This document shows positions 1 to 8,682 of a DNA stretch of 27,204 nucleotides, in pieces. Source of the DNA: DTLC01 sp964555645 (GTDB taxonomy: Bacteria; Verrucomicrobiota; Verrucomicrobiia; Limisphaerales; DTLC01); the NCBI GenBank assembly GCA_964555645.1, contig CAZKTA010000028.1, positions 1 through 27,204 of the forward strand. The letters run 5' to 3'. The position numbers were made by a program, and so were the translations under genes. Under the pieces are notes generated by a model. The model saw nothing but the letters and a program-made list of their open reading frames with translations, made no database searches and was not told the origin of the DNA. Each line of letters opens with the position of its first letter. Positions within the stretch are counted from its first letter, which is position 1.

Positions 1-244
1 ATGAACATTTACTGGGCCGGTACCACCCCTAAGCCTCTTACACAATATTATTGACACTACCAAAAGCTACCAGCGCGACAAATGCAGTTGGACCTAAAAT
101 GGTCAATCTTGTATCCAGAGGCTCAGGACGCGTTGCTAGCCGGGTGCTAAGTAGCGGGGTAAATGTGGTGGCTGGTACAGCGGATAACTTCGTATAAGCA
201 AAAATGCCTGTTTGATAACTTCAACTGCTCATCAATAAACTCGC
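1..244. other. No supported gene before the first coding sequence
   Basis: No convincing gene is visible. On the minus strand one frame stays open from about position 222 down to a TAA at 38-40 and ends in a hydrophobic stretch (LTILGPTAFVALVAFGSV), but it has no start codon with a ribosome site and I do not recognise it. On the plus strand a 13-base match to one arm of the P1 loxP site lies at 184-196 without its partner arm. Confidence 0.4.
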
Positions 245-831
245 ATGAATCTTCAAAGCATCGTTACAGTTGCAGTACGGTTGATCGCACTGCTGTTTGC
301 GGCACAGAGCCTTATGGAAATTGGACCGGGTATTATCATGATCATTGAAGCATTTAATGCCCAGTCAACTCACGCTGCTCTGTCCAGCACAAGCTTATGG
401 GGTAGCGTGATGATTTTCGGACGATTTGTGGTTGCAGTGCTTATCTGGGTGCTTGCGCCGCTGCTGGCGCATCTGCCACACACGGCGTAAAAAGTGACAT
501 CCAAATCCCGCAACTTAGGGTAACGGATTGTTATTCGGTGGGCTTTGTTCTTGTCGGCGTCTGGTTTGTGATAAAGCACCTGGCTGTGGGTTTAACCTAG
601 GCGCACTATCTTTTTTGAGTGCAGTCTCTACTTTGGGAACGACATGGCGAGAAGAAATTAATATGTACGACATGCTACAGGCGTTTTTGGCACTGGTATT
701 TTGGGGTTGTGCTGATTGTGTTTGGGTGCAAATGGGCGGTGTTACTTGCGCGAAAGCAACGAAGAGTCGAATCGGTAAATCAAACACGCATTCAAGACGG
801 AGCAGAGCCAGTCAATTCCCAAACTGAATGA
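245..831 (+). pseudogene. Frameshifted small multi-helix membrane protein
   Basis: An ATG at 245 opens 81 codons with two membrane helices (IVTVAVRLIALLFA and MIFGRFVVAVLIWVLAPLL) and stops at 488-490. The reading then continues in other frames. Positions from about 481 to 597 in frame 1 read VTDCYSVGFVLVGVWFVI. From about 590 to 695 in frame 3 it reads LGALSFLSAVSTLG then NMYDMLQAFLALVF. From about 697 to the TGA at 829-831, back in frame 1, it reads FGVVLIVFGCKWAVLLARKQ. Spliced together this gives a coherent protein of about 190 residues with four helices and a basic tail, a layout I associate with unnamed Verrucomicrobia membrane proteins. The third junction lies at a TTTTGGGG run. Either the gene is decaying or the assembly has indels here; intact neighbours favour decay. 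Function unknown. Confidence 0.6.
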
Positions 832-857
832 TTTCCCTCTCGGCGAGCAAACGCTGG

Positions 858-1736
858 CTACGGATCGGTTCTACCGGCGGATTCGGTCAGCAAATAATTG
901 CGCAGGTTGCAATGCTTTAGTTGCCGCAGTCCCTCGATAACACAAGCCGCATTTAGTTCAGCGCCTACTGGGCTTGTATGCGTGTTATCGCGGGGTGTGA
1001 AGTACTTGGCCTTTACCTGCTCGGGCGTTAGCCCCACGTAATGCCGCAAGATCAGACGGTTCAGGTCTATGAAAAATGCATTTTCCTGGATTGCAACCTG
1101 CCGCGCCCATTCGGCATAGCTGTTCGTGTCCGTCACATCAACATGCACGGTCTGTTTGGGCACACGCGGTACTGGCGAGCACACAATTGGTGTGATGCCT
1201 TTTGCGCGCGCGTCAGTGATGTACTTCCGCATGTACCAACCGTAGGTGCGGACGACCTCGCGCTTTTTCATTAACGGGTTGTAAATCTCTTTCGATTCAT
1301 CGCCCAGACCTGGCAATGTGCCACGCGCACGGTTTGTGTCGTCCAGCGGGCTGGCATCGTTATGACCGAACTGAATCAAGACAAAATCACCCGGTCGCGC
1401 CGCAGCCAACACGTGGTGCCACCACCCCTGTGTCTGAAATGTTCGACTGCTCCGGCCGCCGCGCGCGTTGTTCTCGATGTGAATTTTGTTGGTATCGAAG
1501 AACCTGGCGATGAGATCGCCCCAACCCATCAAGCCTTCATCCGTGTTGTGCACAGTAGAATCGCCAATCAGGAACAGCACCGGCACAGCCCGATTAGTAT
1601 CAAGCCGCGCCGGGTTTACATGAGGCGCAACCTGATTCGGCGGCGCGTTAGCCGGGTCTGGGGCGGTCTGCGCACAAATCACCTGAGCAACGAACATTGT
1701 TCCGATTGCGGCCAGAGCGAAACATGGCCGATACAT
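858..1736 (-). CDS. Secreted GDSL/SGNH hydrolase, rhamnogalacturonan-acetylesterase-like
   Basis: This is a predicted 292-residue secreted carbohydrate esterase. I start it at the ATG at 1734-1736, because a GGAG Shine-Dalgarno core lies seven bases upstream and the first residues (MYRPCFALAAIGTMFVAQVICAQ) form a signal peptide; a longer reading from 1763 adds nine residues. All SGNH blocks are visible: GDST with the nucleophile serine near residue 60, the ARGGRSSRTF block II glycine, QFGHND with the block III asparagine, and DNTHTS carrying the catalytic Asp and His near residues 250 and 253. This arrangement matches the CE12 (RhgT/YesT) group that removes acetyl groups from rhamnogalacturonan; the exact substrate is inference. 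It lies about 120 bp downstream of the GH31 gene on the same strand and is probably co-transcribed with it. Confidence 0.85.
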   Translation of the reverse strand: MYRPCFALAAIGTMFVAQVICAQTAPDPANAPPNQVAPHVNPARLDTNRAVPVLFLIGDSTVHNTDEGLMGWGDLIARFFDTNKIHIENNARGGRSSRTFQTQGWWHHVLAAARPGDFVLIQFGHNDASPLDDTNRARGTLPGLGDESKEIYNPLMKKREVVRTYGWYMRKYITDARAKGITPIVCSPVPRVPKQTVHVDVTDTNSYAEWARQVAIQENAFFIDLNRLILRHYVGLTPEQVKAKYFTPRDNTHTSPVGAELNAACVIEGLRQLKHCNLRNYLLTESAGRTDP

Positions 1737-1856
1737 CAACCCTCTCCAAAAGGATTCTGTCACGCTACGTACAAAACAACTCGTGTGCGAGTTTTGTTCT
1801 CAGGGCAAATTACAAATCATTGGAACGAATTTGTCGAAAGGGCTTTTTGTGGTGGT

Positions 1857-4001
1857 TCACCGAGCAAACCGCTTCTCGAACCAGGTGCGCACCTCTGCGT
1901 CGAGCTTGGCAAGGTCGGGCCGTTTCTGTGCAATTGCAAATGATTCTTCCCATTCACTGTTCAAGTCGCCGAGGTCAACCTTTGCGCCAACACGCACGAA
2001 CAGCGGGATCTGATGCAGTTCGGCGTTGACTGTGATAGTTTGGCCACCTCGATAAACTTTGGTTGGATTCCATGCATCACGCCATTTTGCGCCTCTGGGC
2101 AGGTAAACTTCCTGGGTCAGTTTGTTCTTCTCCCAAATTGGTGAGACCAACAGGTCGCTGCCGTACATGTAAGTCCACCAGTTCGACCAAGCCTGTGGCG
2201 CTTTCGGGTCAACCAAGAACAACGGCCGGACGATGGGCATACCAGTTTTATGCGCTTCAACGGCGTGCCGATAACTGTAGTCGGCCAATCTGTCATGCAG
2301 CCGCGCGTAAAGTCGCCAAACTGCAATCAGGTTTGTGTCGTAGCTCGGTTCACGTGGGAGATTCCAAAAGCCGACATTGCGGGTCGGGCCGACCTCCATG
2401 ATCGGGGTAAAACAACTAAAGGCAAGCCAGCGCGCGCAAACTTCTTGCTCGAGCAGTTGTTGATTGTATCCGCAGGTGTCCGAGCCCCAGTTTGGGTACC
2501 CCATCACAGCGGCGCGTTGGACGGCTATGATAGATGCGCGTAATCCTTCCTGTGTACCGCCGATGTCACCACCCCAAAATACACCGTACCGGCTGCTGCC
2601 TGTGTAGGCAGCGCGCGGCATGCAAACGAAATCATCACCACGGTATTGCTTGGCCACCTGATAAGCAGCCTGCAAATACATCACAGGATACGCGTTACGA
2701 TTCTCGCGTAGCGAGCGACCGTCAAACACCTTAAATGGTCCGCCGTCAGGGATGCCTTCTTCACCACGATCGAGTTTGAACCCTGCCACACCAAGTCTAA
2801 GCAATTTTGCAACACCATCTTGCCAGTACCGTTTTGCCTCTGGATGCGTAAAATCCACCAATGGATAGTTGTTCCGTTGCGGTCTTTGTCCGGGCAGGTT
2901 GTAACTGCGCGCAAGTGCGTTTGTCTGCATCTGTCCTTGGAAAAACGGGCCGATCCATAGCAGCATGCGGGTGTGCTGTTCTTCAAGCCACTTGATTGAC
3001 TCGGCGAAGTGCGGCAACCGGTTTGTGTCTATCTCGAAATCATCGTAGCCGAGCCGACCTGGCCCCCACGGTCTGTCAATCCAGTAAACACCGCACGGTA
3101 TGCCAAATGCACGCATCATGAGCATGTCTTCCATGAACTCAGAATTAAAGGGCCCGGTGACAATTGTTCCGTCGTAGTAATTTGTGCGGTGTCTGTGTTC
3201 ATCTCGCCAACGCCATGGCCGGTAAATCCATTTTGGGGGCAATATTGGCGGCCCAGCATCGAGTGCATGCGCGCGGACAAGGTCAGCCGGATGTTTTGCA
3301 GTGTAAATCTTGAACTCGAAAGTTGGTCCTTCAAACTCGACCATCACACGGGCCGGGTCCGACACGCAAAAGTCGTAGAATCCAGGCCATGTACCTTTCA
3401 CGAGCATTGCGTAACCGCGTGAGGAAAAGTAAAACGGCGCGTAAACAGAAGTGGTCGGCTTGAGTATCATCTCGACCGTTTGCCCGCGCAGGTTCATTGC
3501 AGCGGTAATCCCGGGCGCCCAAGATGCCTGTTGCGGCCCGTCCACAACACGTTCCATCAACCCCGTGAAATACTCATCAGGCCCAGCCTGAATCGCAACA
3601 CCCCACTTGACGATATCTGTGTTTGGCTGGGCTTTGAAGCTGAGGTTGAAATTGCGACCTTCTGGTTGCACTGTAACAGTGACAACACGGCCATCCTGTG
3701 CCGTGACCTTAGACTCGACAGTGCGTGCGCCAAGTTTGACCTTCAAGTTGACGGCAACCTGGACCTTGCCCGCCGCAGTTTCGAAAAAGATTGCGTCCAG
3801 CTTGAGAGCCCGTTTTTCAGCGCCTTTACCCAGCGGTGCCAGATTATCGGAGAACAACAACACTGTACTACTTTCCGCGGCACAACCCACGACGTTGCAC
3901 ATCCAACACAAACTCAAAGCGGCAATGACTTTCAGTAGCCGCCCAAATTGGCCGTGGCACAGCCGGGCAGTTTTTCTGGATGCGTGTTTCACACCGAACA
4001 T
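1857..4001 (-). CDS. Secreted glycoside hydrolase family 31 (alpha-glycosidase/alpha-xylosidase type)
   Basis: The product is about 714 residues if started at the ATG at 3999-4001; a GTG at 4073 would add 24 residues with no signal-like character. The N-terminus has a basic region, a hydrophobic stretch (LLKVIAALSLCWMC) and VVGC, which fits a lipobox, so it may be an outer-membrane lipoprotein. An N-terminal beta-sandwich precedes a (beta/alpha)8 barrel containing VYWIDRPWGPG. The likely nucleophile is the Asp of GFKLDRGEEG (near residue 411), and the acid/base Asp is in FWGGDIGGTQEG (near 479), as expected for GH31. The C-terminus carries the usual beta domains (LLVSPIWE, VYLPRGAKWRDAW, IPLFVRVGA). 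GH31 enzymes hydrolyse alpha-glucosides, alpha-xylosides or sulfoquinovosides; the specificity cannot be read from sequence alone. The neighbouring SGNH esterase suggests a plant-wall glycan. Confidence 0.88.
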   Translation of the reverse strand: MFGVKHASRKTARLCHGQFGRLLKVIAALSLCWMCNVVGCAAESSTVLLFSDNLAPLGKGAEKRALKLDAIFFETAAGKVQVAVNLKVKLGARTVESKVTAQDGRVVTVTVQPEGRNFNLSFKAQPNTDIVKWGVAIQAGPDEYFTGLMERVVDGPQQASWAPGITAAMNLRGQTVEMILKPTTSVYAPFYFSSRGYAMLVKGTWPGFYDFCVSDPARVMVEFEGPTFEFKIYTAKHPADLVRAHALDAGPPILPPKWIYRPWRWRDEHRHRTNYYDGTIVTGPFNSEFMEDMLMMRAFGIPCGVYWIDRPWGPGRLGYDDFEIDTNRLPHFAESIKWLEEQHTRMLLWIGPFFQGQMQTNALARSYNLPGQRPQRNNYPLVDFTHPEAKRYWQDGVAKLLRLGVAGFKLDRGEEGIPDGGPFKVFDGRSLRENRNAYPVMYLQAAYQVAKQYRGDDFVCMPRAAYTGSSRYGVFWGGDIGGTQEGLRASIIAVQRAAVMGYPNWGSDTCGYNQQLLEQEVCARWLAFSCFTPIMEVGPTRNVGFWNLPREPSYDTNLIAVWRLYARLHDRLADYSYRHAVEAHKTGMPIVRPLFLVDPKAPQAWSNWWTYMYGSDLLVSPIWEKNKLTQEVYLPRGAKWRDAWNPTKVYRGGQTITVNAELHQIPLFVRVGAKVDLGDLNSEWEESFAIAQKRPDLAKLDAEVRTWFEKRFAR

Positions 4002-4193
4002 AGTTGATATTGCTTCCGGGCAATTATTAACAGGCGTGAAGTCCGCTGAACACCAAAAACGCACGCACCGCACCGAACGCTCACGCAGCGGTAATTTGCT
4101 ATAAAAGCCAATTCAAGTTACTACGCAAAATCGCCAGGCGCTGATGCGTGCGTTTTGCTTGGCATTTTTTGCAGCCTACGTATTCTGCAGGCT

Positions 4194-4805
4194 GTGAAAC
4201 GTAACATCGGTTTTGCGCTTGTGTTGGTGGCAGTGTTTGCGCTGTCGCGCATTCCCGGTCTGATGCCGCCCAACTTCAGCGCAGCTTATGCACTGGCGTT
4301 TTGTGCGGGCGTGTATTTGCCGGGCGCACTTGCCTGGTGGTTACCGCTTGGCACATTGCTCTGCACTGACGTTTTTCTTAATGCGTTCTACTACCACACG
4401 ACAATTTTTGACTGGCACATGCTTATCAAAACCGCCGCATTCGCCGGGCTAATTGGTTTGGGCAGGCTGTTTTCGCCACGACACTCATGGCTGAAGCTTC
4501 TGGGTGGCGGAATTGTTGGTGCAATTTTGTTTTACGTCGTAACGAACATTGCATCGTGGTTTTTTGACCCTGGTTACCCCAAAACAATCGCCGGCCTGAT
4601 CCAAGCACTTACGATCGGCTTGCCGAACTACCCGCCCACGTGGGAGTTTTTCCGCAACACACTCGGCAGCGGCGGGCTATTCACCGGCCTGTTCGTTGGC
4701 ACGGCAAAACTTGTCGAGGCAGCCGAGGCTGCGGAGGAAAACGAAGCGCCCGCTGCAGAAGAAACGCCTGAACCCGAGCAGGCACCCGAAGAAGCAAATA
4801 CCTGA
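4194..4805 (+). CDS. DUF6580-type integral membrane protein
   Basis: This is a predicted inner-membrane protein of about 203 residues. I prefer the GTG at 4194 (VKRNIGFALVLVAVFALSR) because it starts directly with a basic residue pair and a helix; an in-frame TTG at 4155 would add 13 residues. It has about five hydrophobic segments. The PPNFSAAYALAFCAGVYLPG segment is the signature I associate with DUF6580, and GRLFSPRHSWLKLLGGGIVGAILFYVVTNIASWF supports it. The family has no established function; the overall shape resembles small-molecule uptake S-components, but that is only a resemblance. The last 30 residues are an Ala/Glu/Pro-rich hydrophilic tail (EETPEPEQAPEEANT). The YfcE-type gene follows 83 bp downstream on the same strand. 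Confidence 0.65.
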   Translation: MKRNIGFALVLVAVFALSRIPGLMPPNFSAAYALAFCAGVYLPGALAWWLPLGTLLCTDVFLNAFYYHTTIFDWHMLIKTAAFAGLIGLGRLFSPRHSWLKLLGGGIVGAILFYVVTNIASWFFDPGYPKTIAGLIQALTIGLPNYPPTWEFFRNTLGSGGLFTGLFVGTAKLVEAAEAAEENEAPAAEETPEPEQAPEEANT

Positions 4806-4888
4806 GTGCTTTCGGGGCACTTTCTCGGTCCCAAAACAGCCGGTACGCACATCAAAAATCTTCAACTGCACAATCCCAACAAACACCG

Positions 4889-5377
4889 GTGAAGATTGGC
4901 ATTATTTCTGACACACACGGGTATTTTGACCCTGCGCTGCACGGGTTGTTCGCAGGCGTTGAGCACATCTTGCACGCCGGTGATGTTGGGGCAGAAACCG
5001 TGCTACTCGAGCTTGGGCAAATCGCGCCTGTCACAGCAGTGCGCGGTAACATGGATAACCCAATGTGCGGGCTCAAAGACATCGAGGTTATCGAGCTTGG
5101 CAAAGCAAAATTTATCGTCCAACACATCGTCAAACCAGATGCACTCACAGACCGGCTCAAACAGCTTATCACACAAATCCAACCTGTAGCCGTGGTTTTC
5201 GGACACACACACAGCCAGTTTTGCGAACGCATAGGCGAGACTTTGTTTCTGAATCCGGGTTATGCTGGCCGACCCAAACTCACCCTGATGCGGTCGGTTG
5301 CCATTCTGCACTGCCGAGATTCAAACCTTCGGACTGAATTTTTCAGTCTTGATTTTGGCCTTTTACCACCCCGCTAG
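4889..5377 (+). CDS. YfcE/MJ0936-type metallophosphodiesterase
   Basis: This 162-residue cytosolic calcineurin-like phosphoesterase starts at a GTG at 4889, which gives MKIGIISDTHG. The metal ligands of the family are all present: DTHG near residues 8-10, HAGDVG near 31, RGNMDNP near 53, and FGHTHSQ near 104. Length and order match the MJ0936/YfcE group, single-domain enzymes that hydrolyse phosphodiesters in vitro with Mn2+ or Ni2+; their physiological substrate is generally unknown. It ends in LNPGYAGRPK, also typical. No clear Shine-Dalgarno sequence precedes the start. It follows the DUF6580 gene closely enough to share a transcript, but no functional link is evident. Confidence 0.88.
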   Translation: MKIGIISDTHGYFDPALHGLFAGVEHILHAGDVGAETVLLELGQIAPVTAVRGNMDNPMCGLKDIEVIELGKAKFIVQHIVKPDALTDRLKQLITQIQPVAVVFGHTHSQFCERIGETLFLNPGYAGRPKLTLMRSVAILHCRDSNLRTEFFSLDFGLLPPR

Positions 5378-5684
5378 TAGCACAAATCAAGTTGTGCAAC
5401 GCATAAAACCGTGTCCTGTTGGCCCCCGAGCGTTGGCCATGCCAAGCGGCCCACCGCATGCTGCACCAAAAACCATCACGGCTACGGCTGTACTCCAAAA
5501 CCATCGGCCTTGCGGGCTCAAACCTGACCTACGAACCAAATACACACGTTATATGGCGAACGGCGAATAAGTGTTGGTGGTCCAACCTTCATCCAGCGTG
5601 CGGTGCGGCGTCACAAAAGCCTGGTCGAGACATTACTTCGACAGATACTGGGGCCGGTGCTAAATGCACCAAACACGAAGCACG
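5378..5684. other. Intergenic region between convergent genes
   Basis: About 300 bases separate the ends of two converging genes. I see no coding pattern, no clear terminator hairpin with a T run, and no repeat belonging to the families found elsewhere in the window. Confidence 0.5.
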
Positions 5685-6788
5685 TCATAAATTGAACTTG
5701 AACAGCAACACGTCACCGTCACGCACCTGGTAATCGCGGCCTTCGTGCGAGTAATGACCGGCTGCACGCGCTTGTGCAACCGAGCCGGCTTCAACAAGGT
5801 CTTTCCAATAGATTCGCTCGGCCTTGATAAATCCGCGCTCGAAATCGGAATGAATCCGGCCCGCAGCTTTTACTGCAGTGGTACCGGCGGGGACCGTCCA
5901 TGCGCGCACCTCGGATTCGTTGAAGGTGAAAAAGGTACGCACGCCCAGTAATTCGTAAGTGCGACGGATTAATGCTGCCGCGCCGGATTCTTTTATGCCA
6001 AGCTCAGCCAGGTATTGAGCAGCCTCATTAGCAGATAAGTCTGCAAGGTCGCTCTCGAGTTTCGCACAAATGACAACCGTCTCACATGCATGATGCGCAC
6101 GTGCGTACTCGCGCACGCTTGTCACAAACGGGTTTGAATCGGCCGTTGCTAGGTCTGTCTCCTGAACATTCGCGGCGAATATGGTTGGCTTATCGGTCAA
6201 AAGCGGGCAATTGACAAATAACTCGCGCTCTTCTCTGGCAAGACCTGCTGTGTTAGCCGGTTTACCGGCATTCAAATGCGCCTCGAGTTTATCGAGGAGG
6301 TGCCCCTCCGCAACGGCATGTTTATCGCCGCTTTTAATCTCCCTGCTTATCTTTTCGCGGCGGCGCCGCACAGCTTCAATGTCCGCAAGAATCAGCTCTG
6401 TTGCGACAATCTCGATGTCGCGCACGGGATCAATTGAACCGGCTAAATGCACCACATCAGGGTCTTCGAAACAGCGCACCACATGCACAATTGCGTCCAC
6501 ATCACGGATGTGGCTCAGGAATTTGTTGCCCAAGCCTTCCCCGCGCGATGCGCCCTTTACAAGGCCGGCTATGTCAACAAACTCAATCGCCGCAGGAACA
6601 AGTCTGCCAACACGGGCGACCCTAGCAATTTGTTCAAGACGCGGCTCTGGCACTGTAACCACCCCGAGATTCGGCTCGATTGTACAGAACGGATAATTCT
6701 CCGCAGGCGCCTTGTGCGCGCGTAAGACTGCGTTGAACAATGTTGACTTGCCCACATTGGGCAGACCGACTATGCCTGCTTTGAGCAT
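5685..6788 (-). CDS. ychF: Ribosome-binding ATPase YchF (Obg-like ATPase)
   Basis: This full-length 367-residue TRAFAC-class P-loop ATPase has G1 GLPNVGKST at residues 8-16, G2 around NYPFCTIEPNLG, and G3 DIAGLVKGASRGEGLGNKFL. Instead of the GTPase NKxD motif it has NVQETD, as expected for YchF/OLA1, which prefers ATP. A coiled-coil region (about residues 130-200) and a C-terminal TGS domain (VRAWTVPAGTTAVKAAGRIH, DYQVRDGDVLLFKFNL) complete it. YchF associates with the ribosome and modulates translation, including stress responses and leaderless mRNAs, in other bacteria. The start ATG lies only 9 bp after the stop of the upstream frameshifted gene, so the two may be co-transcribed. Confidence 0.96.
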   Translation of the reverse strand: MLKAGIVGLPNVGKSTLFNAVLRAHKAPAENYPFCTIEPNLGVVTVPEPRLEQIARVARVGRLVPAAIEFVDIAGLVKGASRGEGLGNKFLSHIRDVDAIVHVVRCFEDPDVVHLAGSIDPVRDIEIVATELILADIEAVRRRREKISREIKSGDKHAVAEGHLLDKLEAHLNAGKPANTAGLAREERELFVNCPLLTDKPTIFAANVQETDLATADSNPFVTSVREYARAHHACETVVICAKLESDLADLSANEAAQYLAELGIKESGAAALIRRTYELLGVRTFFTFNESEVRAWTVPAGTTAVKAAGRIHSDFERGFIKAERIYWKDLVEAGSVAQARAAGHYSHEGRDYQVRDGDVLLFKFNL

Positions 6789-6797
6789 ACCGATTGT

Positions 6798-8480
6798 TTA
6801 GCCAGAAACCGAGCGCATGACCACAACGAAAAAATTGGCTCGATGACACTCTAGCTCTTGCACAGGTGTTAGTCCGCTATTGCAGACGGTGCGCCGAGCT
6901 GCCAAACGGGCAATACTATTGCACCACACAGCCACACGATAAAATCTCGCCGAACCCCACTCAACCACGTCAACGGCCTCGGCCATGAAGTCCGTTGCTG
7001 TGATATCAGGTTCAATGTCGCGCCACTCCATATCGTCGAAGCCGGATTTGAATTGAACTCGATATACACCGCCTGGGATTGAAGACCATGTCAATGTCAA
7101 TCCGTTTGTCGAAGTAAGATGCGCCATCAACTGCGGCCGCTCAAAAACGATCACGGCAAAACTTATCGTGTCACTCAGCGGCGGTTTGCCATCATCGCCA
7201 ACAGTTATGTTAATGATGTTCGTGCCGAGGCACGACTCGTCTGGCACCCATTCGAACACACCATTTACCGGGTCAACTCGCGCGCCGGCAGGCGCGTTCG
7301 TGCACAGGCTGTACGTCAATGTTTGCGAGGGTACATCCGGATCAAGCGCAACACTTGTGACGCACACACGCATTTGCGCGTGCACAAGCTTATTTGGCAC
7401 CCACACCAGCACAAGTGCATGATTTATCGGTAACACAGTGAAAAGGAACGCATTGGTTGTCTCGGCCATGCCATCGGTGATTATGACACTGACAATCGTT
7501 GAGCCGGTCCGGTTAGGCAGGGGTGTGACAGTTAATCGTGCGGTTAGTTTCGTCGCCGCTGAATTGGATTCCAGCCGGGTCAACGGGATTTGTATCTGCC
7601 GCCAAAGCCAAGAGCACTAGCGCCGACGCCGGCGTTTCAGCGTCCCAAACTGAGAACTCGATGGGACCTGCGGGTGTACCTTCGAGAGGTTCGATGACCG
7701 GCACTACCGAAATGTGCGGCGCCGAATTAACAAACACAGCAACGGATACGGTGTTGTTGATAGGTACAAGGTCGGGTGCAGCGGAAAAAACCGTTGCGGT
7801 ATTCGTCCACCAACCTGTATTAACACCAGCCGCCTCCACTGCTATGAGCGCGGTCGCATCAACCTGCATTGGCCCCAAGTCAAACACAGCTACATTCTCG
7901 TAATTCGTCCAATTACCCTGACTGGCTGCTGCAGACACGAACCCAAGTCCAGCCGGCAACAGATTTGTCACCAGCACCCTATCAGATGCACATGGCCCAA
8001 GATTCGTTACACCAAATGTGAGTGTCGTCCGGGCGCCAACGTCGATCGCGACCGCAGTATTGGAAACACCCAAAGCGATGTCGGCGGCTTCAACTGCATT
8101 GTAAATCACAAGCGCAAAGTCTTGATCGAGAGCCGGCGCTTCATTTGGTACACCGTCGGAATTAATGTTTGCGGCTGCGACCGTCACATTAAACGGTCCG
8201 GAAAAACCAGCCGGTAAAAACACGCTCTCGACGTTGTTCTTTGGGTCAGCTGAACCGCCCGTGATCGAAAATGCGCCGCTGAACACGTTGCCCTTGTAAA
8301 CGTTGCCCCCAATCGAGACTGTCAAATCAAGGTCGTTCTTGTAAGCCGCGCGCCAGCCATTGAAAGCGAAACTGCAGCTTCAGGATCGGCCACGCGGAAT
8401 TTACGAAGTGCGCCCGCGGCTGTCACACATGTGACAAACATCCAACAAACTAACAAAAACTGGAACCGCTTACGGAACAT
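6798..8480 (-). pseudogene. Frameshifted secreted DUF11/He_PIG protein, S8-peptidase C-terminal remnant
   Basis: The ATG at 8478-8480 starts a signal peptide (MFRKRFQFLLVCWMFVTCVTAAGA) that runs into FRVADPEAAVS. A one-base shift near 8355-8372 is needed to continue into AYKNDLDLTVSIGGNVYKG, which resembles the beta-rich domain that follows the catalytic domain in many S8 peptidases. A DUF11-like repeat follows (TLTFGVTNLGPCASDRVLVT). A second shift near 7535-7550 is needed to pass from NRTINCHTPA(stop) to LTVTPLPNRTGSTIVSVIITDG. He_PIG-like (APAGARVDPVNGVFEW) and C-terminal fibronectin-like (TWSSIPGGVYRVQFKSG, RFYRVAV) modules complete it. The two shifts restore the original frame. No S8 catalytic Asp/His/Ser motif is present. 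Probably a decaying secreted or surface protein. Confidence 0.6.
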
Positions 8481-8682
8481 TTCAGTCTGATTCAACCACT
8501 GTACGCGCCCACGCGCTTTGTTCTCAAACAACACAACTGCGCCCGAACGCAATCCTGCACAATTACACCCCTTTTTCTTGCGACCGCGTATGATCGACTC
8601 GTCACACCGTTAATATGCGGCAATACCCCACAACGTCAATTGCAGTTTAAAGACCAACCCGGGAAATGTTTTGAGGTAATGT

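Noticed and set aside
184..196. Thirteen bases identical to one arm of the phage P1 loxP site (ATAACTTCGTATA)
   Set aside because: The second inverted arm is missing after the 8-base spacer position, so there is no complete site; treated as a coincidence, though unlikely by chance alone.
38..222. Minus-strand open frame ending in a hydrophobic segment
   Set aside because: No start codon with ribosome site, no recognisable family, short length.
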